Part shown: in pieces, positions 8,928-17,246 of the stretch | How the letters are laid out: the number at the start of each line of letters is the position of its first letter | Numbering within the stretch: the first letter of the stretch is position 1 | NCBI GenBank assembly: GCA_018366495.1 | Contig: JAGZHZ010000005.1 | Span: forward strand, 1 to 64,000 | DNA length: 64,000 nt | Source: Clostridiales bacterium | GTDB taxonomy: Bacteria; Bacillota; Clostridia; Lachnospirales; Lachnospiraceae | Reading direction: 5' to 3' | Made by a program: the position numbers and the translations under genes | Notes under the pieces: generated by a model | The model's database searches: none | What the model was told of the DNA's origin: nothing | Seen by the model: the letters and a program-made list of their open reading frames with translations, nothing else

Positions 8928-9527
8928 ATGGGAAAAATTTTTTATATTATGGGCAAGAGTTCTTCCGGGAAAGATACGATTTTTCAGGAAATCTTCCGGA
9001 GACAGACATGGAATTTAAAAAAGATTATTCTTTATACGACACGGCCTGCGCGTGCCGACGAGAAGGATGGCGAGGATTATTTCTTTGTAAATGAGGAAAC
9101 ACTGAAGGAAATGGAAATAGCAGGACAGGTAATTGAATTGCGGGCATATCAGACGATACATGGAGTCTGGAAATATTTTACAGCAGACAGCGGTCAGATT
9201 GATCTGAAAAAGGAATCTTATCTGTCAATCGGAACTCTGGAATCGTACTGGAAGATCCGAGAATATTTTGGTTCGGAAAAAGTAGTGCCAGTGTATATTG
9301 AAGTGGAGGACGGCGAGCGCCTTTGCCGTGCGTTAAAAAGAGAGAAAAATCAGACAAAGCCAAGATATGAAGAACTGTGCCGGCGTTTTCTTGCTGACAG
9401 TCGGGATTTTTCAGAGGAAAATTTAGAAAAAGCCGGAATCAGAAAAAGATTTCAAAACAATCGGACACTCGACCAGTGTGCAGATGAAATTTTGGAATAT
9501 ATCAGTAAAAAATTAAAAGAAAAATAA
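8928..9527 (+). CDS. Guanylate kinase-like P-loop protein
   Basis: A 199-residue P-loop kinase of the guanylate kinase family. It has Walker A GKSSSGKDT at residues 9-17, an YTTRPAR motif like the GMP-binding TTR-P motif, and an ED-YFFV segment matching the DYxFV region of GMP kinases. Divergent features (KD in the P-loop, a degenerate C-terminus) make it doubtful that it is the main housekeeping Gmk. In B. subtilis the equivalent position, between yaaO and holB, is held by thymidylate kinase. It is spaced 16 bp from the decarboxylase, with its own AAAGGAAAAG ribosome site, so probably one transcript. It phosphorylates a nucleotide or has become regulatory; the sequence does not decide. Confidence 0.85.
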   Translation: MGKIFYIMGKSSSGKDTIFQEIFRRQTWNLKKIILYTTRPARADEKDGEDYFFVNEETLKEMEIAGQVIELRAYQTIHGVWKYFTADSGQIDLKKESYLSIGTLESYWKIREYFGSEKVVPVYIEVEDGERLCRALKREKNQTKPRYEELCRRFLADSRDFSEENLEKAGIRKRFQNNRTLDQCADEILEYISKKLKEK

Positions 9528-9551
9528 AGGAAGTCAATTTGCATCGGACTA

Positions 9552-9560
9552 TGGTATAAT
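9552..9560 (+). promoter_or_regulatory. Extended -10 promoter before holB
   Basis: TGGTATAAT at 9552-9560 is an exact extended -10. No good -35 is seen. Transcription would begin near 9567, which argues against an upstream ATG at 9567 and for the holB start at 9651. Confidence 0.6.
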
Positions 9561-9650
9561 AATCATATGGCAGGAAAAAAAGCATTTGATGCAGAAAGAC
9601 ATCAGCCTGAATACAGGCGGGAAAAAATTTATAGGAAAGCAGGTGAGAAT

Positions 9651-10646
9651 ATGCCTAATTTTGAAGAAATTATTGGTCATAAACAGATGATAGAACATTT
9701 AAAAAATGCGATTCAGCTAGAAAAGGTTTCCCATGCGTATATTTTTGAGGGAGAAAAAGGATGCGGAAAGAGAACAGTCTCAGAAGCGTTTGCAGCTGCA
9801 CTTCAGTGCGAACATCAGAAAGAGGGAACGGATGCCTGCGGTACCTGTAAATCATGCAGACAGGCAGCGAATAAAAATCACCCTGATATTATTCATATTA
9901 TTCATGAAAAACCTAACAGTATCGGAGTAGAAGAAATCAGAGAACAAGTTGTAAATGATATTCAGATAAAACCATACAGCAGTAAATATAAGATTTATAT
10001 TATCTCAGAGGCGGAAAAACTGACAGCGCAGGCACAGAATGCTCTGCTGAAAACAATAGAAGAACCGCCGTCATACGGAATTATTATACTGCTGACAAAT
10101 AATGCTTCTGTTCTTCTGCCTACGATTTTATCGCGCTGTGTTGTTTTAAGCATGAAACCTGCAGCTGACGATCTGGTAAAAAAATATTTGATGGAACATG
10201 TGGAGATTCCAGATTATCAGGCAGATCTGTGCGTCGCATTTGCACAGGGAAATGTGGGAAAAGCAGTCCGCCTTGCTACATCAGAAAATTTTAATGAAAT
10301 TAAAGCGGCCGCTCTTCATCTGCTAAAAAATGCAAAGACAATGGAGATGAGCGATATTATCGCTTCTGTGAAGGCAATTTCTGAATATAAAATAGATATT
10401 CAGGATTATCTGGATCTTCTGGCAGTATGGTATCGGGATGTCCTTTATTTTAAAGCTACAAAGGATATCAATGGATTGATTTTCCAGGATCAGTATAAGG
10501 ATATCATGCAGCAGGCAAATGAAAGTTCATATGAAGGAATTGAGGAGATTGTAGAAGGAATCAAAAAGGCGAATATCCGTCTGAAAGCAAATGTGAATTT
10601 TGATCTTACAATGCAGCTGTTGTTCCTTCAGATAAAGGAGAATTAA
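9651..10646 (+). CDS. holB: DNA polymerase III subunit delta'
   Basis: A clamp-loader AAA+ subunit acting at the replication fork. The Walker A-like loop is GEKGCGKRT near residues 32-40. A four-Cys zinc module follows (C-x8-C-x2-C-x2-C, containing ACGTCKSC), then the sensor motif ILSRC (residues about 158-162) that defines the SRC box. The C-terminal two-thirds match the lid and collar domains. Length is 331 residues. ATG 9651 is chosen because AGGTGAG (9641-9647) precedes it; the in-frame ATG at 9567 sits at the predicted transcription start. It is followed after 5 bp by ricT, as in many Bacillota. Confidence 0.93.
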   Translation: MPNFEEIIGHKQMIEHLKNAIQLEKVSHAYIFEGEKGCGKRTVSEAFAAALQCEHQKEGTDACGTCKSCRQAANKNHPDIIHIIHEKPNSIGVEEIREQVVNDIQIKPYSSKYKIYIISEAEKLTAQAQNALLKTIEEPPSYGIIILLTNNASVLLPTILSRCVVLSMKPAADDLVKKYLMEHVEIPDYQADLCVAFAQGNVGKAVRLATSENFNEIKAAALHLLKNAKTMEMSDIIASVKAISEYKIDIQDYLDLLAVWYRDVLYFKATKDINGLIFQDQYKDIMQQANESSYEGIEEIVEGIKKANIRLKANVNFDLTMQLLFLQIKEN

Positions 10647-10651
10647 GAAGT

Positions 10652-11560
10652 ATGGTAAAAGTGATCGGTGTGCGGTTTCGGAATGCGGGCAAGATCTATT
10701 ATTTTGATCCGAAGAATTATGAGATCGAAAGAGGAGACCACGTCATTGTGGAGACTGCAAGAGGAATAGAATATGGCTATGTAGTTTTGGATATCAGAGA
10801 AGTGGAGGAAGATAAAATTACGCAGCCGCTAAAACCTGTAATCCGAGTGGCAACGCCGGAAGACGACAGCAAGGCAGAAGAAAATAGAGAAAAAGAAAAA
10901 GCGGCAAAACAGATTTGTTTTGAAAAAATAAAGAAACATAATCTGGAGATGAAGCTGATTGATGCGGAGTATACATTTGATAACAATAAAGTGCTTTTTT
11001 ATTTCACAGCAGACGGCAGAATTGATTTCAGAGATTTGGTCAAAGATCTTGCGGCAGTATTTAAGACACGTATTGAACTGAGACAGATCGGAGTTCGGGA
11101 TGAGACAAAAATCATCGGGGGAATAGGAATATGCGGCAGAGAATTATGCTGTCACACCTATCTTTCTGAATTTGCGCCTGTTTCTATCAAAATGGCAAAA
11201 GAGCAGAATTTATCATTGAATCCGACAAAGATCTCAGGAGTGTGCGGCAGACTGATGTGCTGTCTGAAAAATGAGGAGGAAACGTATGAGTTTCTGAATG
11301 GCCGTCTTCCTGGAATCGGTGATTATGTAACGACAGACGACGGACTGAAAGGAGAAGTTCAGAGCGTCAACGTGCTTCGCCAGTTAGTGAAGGTACTTGT
11401 CGATATTGACGACGAGAAGGAACTGAAAGAATATCCGGTAAAACAGCTGAGGTTTAAACCAAAGAAGAAAAAAGAAAAAGTCAGCATTGCAGATAAAGAG
11501 CTGAAACAACTGGAAGCATTGGAGAGAAAAGAAGGGAAATCAAAACTAAATGATGAATGA
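10652..11560 (+). CDS. ricT: PSP1-domain protein RicT (YaaT)
   Basis: The PSP1 C-terminal domain defines the family. In B. subtilis RicT acts with RicA and RicF in an iron-sulfur complex that promotes mRNA maturation by RNase Y and influences sporulation. The Cys clusters thought to bind the cluster are intact: CGRELCCHTYL and, about 25 residues later, CGRLMCCL. The basic C-terminal tail (KPKKKKEK) could bind RNA. The 302-residue length is normal. It begins 5 bp after holB with AAGGAG upstream, and its last 11 bases overlap the methyltransferase gene. RicA and RicF genes are not in this window. Confidence 0.93.
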   Translation: MVKVIGVRFRNAGKIYYFDPKNYEIERGDHVIVETARGIEYGYVVLDIREVEEDKITQPLKPVIRVATPEDDSKAEENREKEKAAKQICFEKIKKHNLEMKLIDAEYTFDNNKVLFYFTADGRIDFRDLVKDLAAVFKTRIELRQIGVRDETKIIGGIGICGRELCCHTYLSEFAPVSIKMAKEQNLSLNPTKISGVCGRLMCCLKNEEETYEFLNGRLPGIGDYVTTDDGLKGEVQSVNVLRQLVKVLVDIDDEKELKEYPVKQLRFKPKKKKEKVSIADKELKQLEALERKEGKSKLNDE

Positions 11561-12287
11561 GCTGCGCCCTGGGGAACGCCTCGATGATCTGAATAGAAAT
11601 GGATATAAAATCATTCAGAATCCGGAAAAATTTTGCTTTGGTATGGATGCGGTACTCCTGTCCGGATTTGCAAAAGTAAAGACGGGAGAGAACGCACTTG
11701 ATCTTGGAACGGGAACAGGGATTATTCCTATTTTGCTGGAGGCGAAGACAGATGGGAAACACTTTACAGGGCTGGAAATTCAGGAAGAAAGTGCGGATAT
11801 GGCGCGGCGGAGCGTATCATATAATCATCTGGAAGAGAAGATTTCAATCGTACAGGGAGATATCAAGGAGGCTGACCGTCTGTTTGCGTTGGCTTCTTTT
11901 GATGTAATCACAAGCAACCCGCCGTATATGACGGGAAATCACGGGCTGGTAAATCCTCAGATTCCGAAAGCGATTGCCAGACATGAAGTGCTCTGTACTT
12001 TTGACGATGTGGCAAGACAGGCGGCGAGGCTGCTGAAGCCGGGCGGGCGTTTCTATCTCGTCCATCGGCCGTTTCGCCTTGCCGAGTTGATTGTGACTTT
12101 ATCAAAATATCATCTGGAGCCAAAGAGAATGAAACTGGTATATCCATTTGCTGATAAGGAGCCAAACATGGTTCTGATTGAGGCAATCCGCGGGGCAAAA
12201 CCAAGAATCACAGTGGAATCACCGCTGATTGTCTATCAGAAACCGGGCGTCTATACGGATGAAATCTATAGTATCTATGGGTATTAG
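11550..12287 (+). CDS. trmN6: tRNA1(Val) adenine-N6 methyltransferase-like protein
   Basis: A class I SAM-dependent methyltransferase: the SAM-binding strand LDLGTGTGIIPIL lies near residue 50 and the catalytic N6-adenine motif is NPPYMTG (residues about 122-128). The family modifies A37 in tRNA1(Val) in E. coli; the B. subtilis orthologue in the same gene order is yabB. The 245-residue length is typical. Two start codons in tandem (11550, 11553) overlap the ricT stop, so translation is probably coupled. rsmI follows after 11 bp. It could instead modify another RNA, but the NPPY motif and synteny make this the best call. Confidence 0.9.
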   Translation: MMNELRPGERLDDLNRNGYKIIQNPEKFCFGMDAVLLSGFAKVKTGENALDLGTGTGIIPILLEAKTDGKHFTGLEIQEESADMARRSVSYNHLEEKISIVQGDIKEADRLFALASFDVITSNPPYMTGNHGLVNPQIPKAIARHEVLCTFDDVARQAARLLKPGGRFYLVHRPFRLAELIVTLSKYHLEPKRMKLVYPFADKEPNMVLIEAIRGAKPRITVESPLIVYQKPGVYTDEIYSIYGY

Positions 12288-12298
12288 AGGAATATAGT

Positions 12299-13153
12299 AT
12301 GCAGGGAAAATTATTTTTATGTGCCACGCCGATTGGAAATCTGGAAGATATCACGATGCGTGTGCTTAGAACATTGAAAGAAGTTGATTTGATTGCAGCT
12401 GAGGATACAAGAAACAGTATCAAGCTGCTGAATCACTTTGAAATTAAGACTCCGATGACGAGTTATCATGAATATAATAAAATTGAGAAAGCATATGATC
12501 TTGTAAATCAGATGAAAGCAGGAAAAAATATTGCTTTGATCACAGATGCGGGGACTCCTGCAATTTCAGATCCTGGAGAGGATCTTGTCAGAATCTGCTA
12601 TGAAGAGGGAATAGAAGTCACTTCTCTGCCGGGAGCGTCTGCCTGTGTGACAGCGCTGACTATATCTGGGCTGGCGACGAGAAGATTCTGTTTTGAAGCA
12701 TTTTTGCCTTCGGATAAAAAAGAAAAACAGGAAATTCTGGAAGAGCTCAAGACAGAGACAAGAACGATTATTTTGTATGAAGCCCCTCACAGACTTGTGA
12801 GGACACTGGAGGAATTAAAGGACACTCTTGGCAACCGAAGAATTACCGTGTGCAGAGAACTGACAAAAAAACATGAGACGTGTTTCAGAACGAGCCTGGA
12901 AGAAGCTGTTTCATTTTATAAAGAGCAAATTCCAAAAGGAGAATGCGTGATTCTGATCGAAGGAAAATGCCGTGAGCAGATGAAACAGGAAAAACAGGAA
13001 GAGTGGAAGACACTTTCTGTGAAACAGCATGTGGATTACTATCTGGACAAGGGAATGGACAAAAAAGAAGCGATGAAACAGGCGGCAAAAGATCGCGGTG
13101 TTTCAAAAAGAGATATTTATCAGGAACTGCTTCAGGAAGAGCAGGAATCGTGA
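12299..13153 (+). CDS. rsmI: 16S rRNA (cytidine1402-2'-O)-methyltransferase
   Basis: A tetrapyrrole-methylase-fold enzyme that 2'-O-methylates C1402 in the ribosomal P site. The N-terminal L-x-CATPIGNLEDI, the AEDTR motif, DAGTPAISDPG and LPGASA are diagnostic. Length is 284 residues. The C-terminal Lys/Gln-rich segment and a final helix-turn-helix-like part (GMDKKEAMKQAAKDRGVSKR) match the small RsmI C-terminal domain. It is the last gene of the holB-ricT-trmN6-rsmI run, with AGAGGA upstream of ATG 12299. No clear terminator was found in the following 160 bp, so read-through to spmA is possible. Confidence 0.95.
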   Translation: MQGKLFLCATPIGNLEDITMRVLRTLKEVDLIAAEDTRNSIKLLNHFEIKTPMTSYHEYNKIEKAYDLVNQMKAGKNIALITDAGTPAISDPGEDLVRICYEEGIEVTSLPGASACVTALTISGLATRRFCFEAFLPSDKKEKQEILEELKTETRTIILYEAPHRLVRTLEELKDTLGNRRITVCRELTKKHETCFRTSLEEAVSFYKEQIPKGECVILIEGKCREQMKQEKQEEWKTLSVKQHVDYYLDKGMDKKEAMKQAAKDRGVSKRDIYQELLQEEQES

Positions 13154-13313
13154 TACGGCAGTGAGAAAACGTTTTATTTCGCTGAGATCACAAAGAATCT
13201 TTTTTTAGAATATTTTGAGCCGCTTGTGACTTTAATCATGAGAGGTTCAAAAAATCATGAAAAGAAAAATCCCCGCATATAGTTTTTAAAACAGAGGGTC
13301 GTTTGGAGGCGCG

Positions 13314-13934
13314 ATGTTAAACTATCTGTGGGGATTTATGATTTTGACAGGAATTACATATGGAGCTTTTCAGGGAAAAATGCAGGCAATCACAGAGGCT
13401 GTGCTCAATTCTGCCAAAGAAGGTGTTTCCCTGTGCATCACAATGGCGGGAATTGCTGCATTGTGGTGTGGAATTATGGAAATTGCCCAGAAATCAGGAC
13501 TGATTTCATGGATGGAACAGAAGATGAGACCGATTTTAAAATTTCTGTTTCCAGGAATACCGAAAAATCATCCGGTTCTTCAGGATATTTCTGTCAATAT
13601 GATTTCAAATTTCTTAGGTTTGGGATGGGCGGCAACTCCGGCAGGACTGCGTGCGATGGATGGACTGAGAAAGATAAATGAAGAGCGATGCAAAAAATAT
13701 GGGGGTACACCGAATATTGCCAGTAATGAAATGTGTACATTTTTAATTATTAATATCTCATCACTGCAGTTGATTCCGGTGAATATCATTGCGTACAGAA
13801 GCCAGTACGGCAGTGTCAATCCAACAGCAATTCTGGGTCCGGCTGTTGCAGCCACAGCGGTCAGTACAGGAGTGGCGGTCTTATTTTGTAAGATGATGAA
13901 TCGGAAGTGGAAAGAGAAAAAACGATATGGTTAG
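13314..13934 (+). CDS. spmA: Spore maturation protein A-like (nucleoside-recognition domain)
   Basis: A polytopic membrane protein with the SpmA pattern: an N-terminal helix, then the Gate-type segment L-C-I-T-M-A-G-I-A-A-L-W-C-G-I-M near residues 38-53, and the conserved N-x-L-G-L-G-W-A-A-T-P-A-G motif. Length (206) fits. In endospore formers SpmA and SpmB act together in spore-core dehydration. Here no spmB follows; the next gene 120 bp away is a glycosidase. spmB may be elsewhere, or the protein may serve another transport role. Confidence 0.85.
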   Translation: MLNYLWGFMILTGITYGAFQGKMQAITEAVLNSAKEGVSLCITMAGIAALWCGIMEIAQKSGLISWMEQKMRPILKFLFPGIPKNHPVLQDISVNMISNFLGLGWAATPAGLRAMDGLRKINEERCKKYGGTPNIASNEMCTFLIINISSLQLIPVNIIAYRSQYGSVNPTAILGPAVAATAVSTGVAVLFCKMMNRKWKEKKRYG

Positions 13935-14004
13935 ATCTGAGTGTGAAAGATATGATTTTAGGTGTGAATGACCAGTATACGGTATGCAGAAAAATGAAAG
14001 AAAA

Positions 14005-14013
14005 TGCTACAAT
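14005..14013 (+). promoter_or_regulatory. Extended -10 promoter before the first GH3 gene
   Basis: TGCTACAAT at 14005-14013 is an extended -10. It lies 41 bp before the GH3 start, with AAGGGAGGA as ribosome site in between. No clear -35. Confidence 0.45.
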
Positions 14014-14054
14014 ATGTTTAAATTTAAAACACAGAGAAAACAAGGGAGGAAAAA

Positions 14055-16997
14055 ATGAGACATAAAGCACAAAAAGCGATTGCATGTTCTATGGCAGGAG
14101 CAATGATTTTTTCATGCGTACCGACTGTACAGGCTGTTGAAATTATTCAGGCAAGTAATTACAGCGATGCAAGCAGTACTCAAGATACAACAGAAATGTT
14201 TCAAGATTTGAGTCGACAAGTGGCACAGGAGAGTATTGTCATGCTGGAAAATAATGGGGTGCTTCCCCTTGCCAGCGGTTCAAAAATTACATTAATTTCA
14301 GCAGGAAGTTTTAAATTATCAGGCTCCGGATCAGGAGGGAGCAGCGCATCGGAAGAGGCAGTCATCACACCTGCAGAAGGAATAGAAGCAAATTCAGATC
14401 TTGTACTGGTACGTGAAGTAAAAGATGAGGAAGAACCAGGCGGAATGTTTTCAACACAAACCGAACCAGAAGCAGAGAAGGAATTAGCAAAAGATTTTAC
14501 AGAATTTGTGAGCAGTGAAGATAAGGCAAAAGAATATGCAGCAGATTCTGATACGGCAGTGATCTGGATCAGCCGTTCACCTGGAGAAGGAAATGACCGT
14601 TATGCTGTTAAGGGAGACTGGTATTTATCAGATGAGGAAGAAAAAGCATTGGAATATGCCACAAAATATTTCCAAAATGTTGTCGTATTTTTAAATCTTC
14701 CTAATATGGATATGGCTTGGGTAGATGAATATGATGTGGATGCAGTGCTGTTGTATGGATATGCAGGAGCACAGGGAGGAAATGCGGCGGCAGATATTTT
14801 GTCAGGAGCAGTCAACCCATCCGGAAAGTTAGTAGATACGCTTGCCTCTGTCGAGAGCTATCCGTCTGATCCTAACTTTAAGACATCTGCTCTTGCAGTG
14901 GAAGAATTTGTAATGACAGATACTTCTCTGCGTCATTTCCCATGGTGGCTGGATACTCCAAATCCAGCATACGGATATGATAATGGCACATGGATTCGGC
15001 CATATGATGAATATTATTTTACAAAGTATGAAGAAGGAATCTACAATGGATATCGCTACTTTGAGACATTTGCTGATATCGTGGCAGAATACAATGCAGG
15101 AGTGTCGGAGGAGAAGCAGGTTCCATTCCAGGTATATTATGACTTTGGATATGGTTTGTCTTATACAGATTTTTCTGTTGAGATCGTTGATTATGAACTT
15201 CCAGCAGAACTGCCTTCAACAGAAAATGATCTTCAGATCTCAGTGACTGCAAAGGTGACTAACATTGGAGATACAGCAGGCAAAAATGTGGTGGAACTGT
15301 ATTACGGGGCGCCGGATGGCGTTTTAGAAAATCCTTCTATGGAGCTTGTGGCTTTTGCGAAAACAGATGAGCTGCAGCCTGGACAGTCTCAGGAAGTGAA
15401 AATTACATTCGATGTGTATGACATGGCGGACTGGTATGAGGAAGAAGCCGCATACATTTTAATGGGCGGAGAGTATAATCTGTATATCGGGGATAGTCTG
15501 GACGGAGCAAAAGAGAATCGTGTAGTTTATACATTAGATGCAGGAGATTATACGGTAGTGCGAGAAGGATCAAATCTTGCAGGACCAGATCAGGAAGGTG
15601 GAACGTATGATCAATATCTTGATGCTTTCCCGGAAATTGAACTGACAGAGTTAAGCAAATACGATTATGAAAATACAAAACCGGAAGGTGAGGCAGGCAT
15701 CAGCAAAAAAGATACAGAAATTGCAGATCATGCAGTAGATTTGGACAGTGCAAAAAGAAACCGTTATGAGGCCGTGATTAACGGAGAAGATGGAACAGCA
15801 AATTATGAAAGTCCGGATAAAGATGTATCTTCTCAGGAGTACTATACAAATCTTTTGGAAAAAACAAAGGATGCTATTGCCGAAGCACAGGAATTATATG
15901 CAGCAGAAGGAAAAGCAAAATATCAGCTGATTGATGTATATGAAGGAAACTGTACAATGGATGAATTTTTAGACCAATGGACAGATATTGAACTTTGTGC
16001 TTACATTTTAGGAGCGGGCAGAATCGGGCAGCAGTTTGGAGATACAAAGCAGGAAGAAGGAGCCAGAAATCCAGACGGTGTACAAGGAAATGCAAGACTT
16101 GGAATACCGGAGTTTTCTGTATCAGATGGGCCAAATAAAGTGGGCACAAGCAATGGATGTACAACGACAGCATGGCCATGCGGAATAAACCGTTCTCAGA
16201 CCTGGAATGAAGAGTTAATTTATGAGGTTGGAAAAGCGACAGGATATGAATGTCTGGCAGGAAGTACAGAAATTTTGCTGGGACCTGCGCTGAATATTCA
16301 CCGCCATCCTCTCTGCGGACGGAACTATGAATATTTTTCAGAAGATCCTGTTTTGACAGGTGTGATTGCAGCGGCACTGACAAAAGGTATTCAGGAAAGC
16401 GGATGCGGTGTTTCGCTGAAACACTATGCGGCAAACCAGATGGAGGGAGAAAATAATGACCGTTGGAATAAACTGGACTCCATCATGTCAGAACGTACAT
16501 TGAGAGAGATCTATCTGAAAAACTTTGAAATTGTAATTAAAAATGCAAAACCTGCCAGCCTGATGACATCATATAACATGGTGAACGGTAAATATGCGTC
16601 TTGTGCAGATGAATTACTGCAGATAGCCAAAGAGGAATGGGGATTTGAAGGAATCTCTATGACAGACTGGTCAGGCGACTGGGGCAATGCAGTGGCTATG
16701 TTCCAGACAGCTACAGATCTGGGAATGCCTTCTAATATCTATATGCTGACTTATATTTATACTGCCCTGAATATTGCTAAAACAGAAGGAAGAGGCTTAT
16801 CATATCAGGAAGCAGGCGGCAGCTTTGATATTGGAAGAATGCTGACACGCGAGGATCTGGAGACGATTGTGCAGAATACATTGAATACCACAATGAAAAT
16901 GAAAGTTTTTGCAGACTATTATGGTCTGGATTACAATCAAATTTCTGAATATGAAGGCACGGCACAGTTCAGTACAGAGTTAAGCAATATACAGTAA
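14055..16997 (+). CDS. Secreted GH3 glycosidase with permuted domain order
   Basis: An extracellular beta-glycosidase (beta-glucosidase or xylosidase type), 980 residues. The first ~28 residues form a signal peptide ending near VQAVE. The domains are inverted compared with most GH3: first the alpha/beta GH3-C sandwich (about 55-260, with NPSGKLVDT and FGYGLSYT further on), then a fibronectin III-like domain (about 375-490), then the GH3-N catalytic barrel (about 620-950) with CGRNYEYFSEDP, KHYAAN and the nucleophile motif SMTDW, D871. This order is known from Ruminococcus albus and Butyrivibrio beta-glucosidases. There is no lipobox or sortase motif, so it is secreted or loosely wall-bound. 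It is monocistronic: a terminator follows. A related larger paralogue lies at 18.8 kb. Confidence 0.92.
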   Translation: MRHKAQKAIACSMAGAMIFSCVPTVQAVEIIQASNYSDASSTQDTTEMFQDLSRQVAQESIVMLENNGVLPLASGSKITLISAGSFKLSGSGSGGSSASEEAVITPAEGIEANSDLVLVREVKDEEEPGGMFSTQTEPEAEKELAKDFTEFVSSEDKAKEYAADSDTAVIWISRSPGEGNDRYAVKGDWYLSDEEEKALEYATKYFQNVVVFLNLPNMDMAWVDEYDVDAVLLYGYAGAQGGNAAADILSGAVNPSGKLVDTLASVESYPSDPNFKTSALAVEEFVMTDTSLRHFPWWLDTPNPAYGYDNGTWIRPYDEYYFTKYEEGIYNGYRYFETFADIVAEYNAGVSEEKQVPFQVYYDFGYGLSYTDFSVEIVDYELPAELPSTENDLQISVTAKVTNIGDTAGKNVVELYYGAPDGVLENPSMELVAFAKTDELQPGQSQEVKITFDVYDMADWYEEEAAYILMGGEYNLYIGDSLDGAKENRVVYTLDAGDYTVVREGSNLAGPDQEGGTYDQYLDAFPEIELTELSKYDYENTKPEGEAGISKKDTEIADHAVDLDSAKRNRYEAVINGEDGTANYESPDKDVSSQEYYTNLLEKTKDAIAEAQELYAAEGKAKYQLIDVYEGNCTMDEFLDQWTDIELCAYILGAGRIGQQFGDTKQEEGARNPDGVQGNARLGIPEFSVSDGPNKVGTSNGCTTTAWPCGINRSQTWNEELIYEVGKATGYECLAGSTEILLGPALNIHRHPLCGRNYEYFSEDPVLTGVIAAALTKGIQESGCGVSLKHYAANQMEGENNDRWNKLDSIMSERTLREIYLKNFEIVIKNAKPASLMTSYNMVNGKYASCADELLQIAKEEWGFEGISMTDWSGDWGNAVAMFQTATDLGMPSNIYMLTYIYTALNIAKTEGRGLSYQEAGGSFDIGRMLTREDLETIVQNTLNTTMKMKVFADYYGLDYNQISEYEGTAQFSTELSNIQ

Positions 16998-17046
16998 AAT
17001 AATATACAGTAAAGTAAAAAATATCTAATTTCGTATTCCCTAATGA

Positions 17047-17090
17047 AAAGATATGCCCAGATAAAAAATGTCTGGGCATATCTTTTTTTG
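17047..17090 (+). terminator. Strong Rho-independent terminator
   Basis: A perfect 15-bp stem (17047-17061 with 17071-17085), a 9-nt loop and a run of T. It separates the first GH3 gene from the binding-protein gene. Confidence 0.95.
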
Positions 17091-17105
17091 AATATAGACA
17101 ATGTA

Positions 17106-17135
17106 TTGCTAACACAGATGAAAGTATTCTATAAT
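17106..17135 (+). promoter_or_regulatory. Promoter of the solute-binding protein gene
   Basis: TTGCTA (17106-17111), 18 bp, TATAAT (17130-17135). It lies just after the terminator and about 90 bp before the start codon. Confidence 0.65.
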
Positions 17136-17201
17136 AATAAAAAAAATTTTATAAAACAATAGCCAGAAAACCCATTAACGTTAGGAGATGGGGAGGCCAC
17201 A

Positions 17202-17246
17202 ATGATAATTAGAAAAGGACGATTATGGGGAAAAAACGATATTTAA
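17202..17246 (+). promoter_or_regulatory. Possible 14-codon upstream ORF overlapping the next gene
   Basis: An ATG at 17202 has a very strong ribosome site, GGGGAGG (17190-17196), and opens a 14-codon frame (peptide MIIRKGRLWGKNDI) that stops at 17246. The binding-protein start codon (17225) and its weaker AAAAGGAC site lie inside it in another frame. It may couple or limit translation of that gene. Confidence 0.35.

Noticed and set aside
15874..16434. 186-residue minus-strand frame inside the first GH3 gene
   Set aside because: Opposite a conserved catalytic region; composition is that of a reverse reading of the GH3 barrel, with no start signals.
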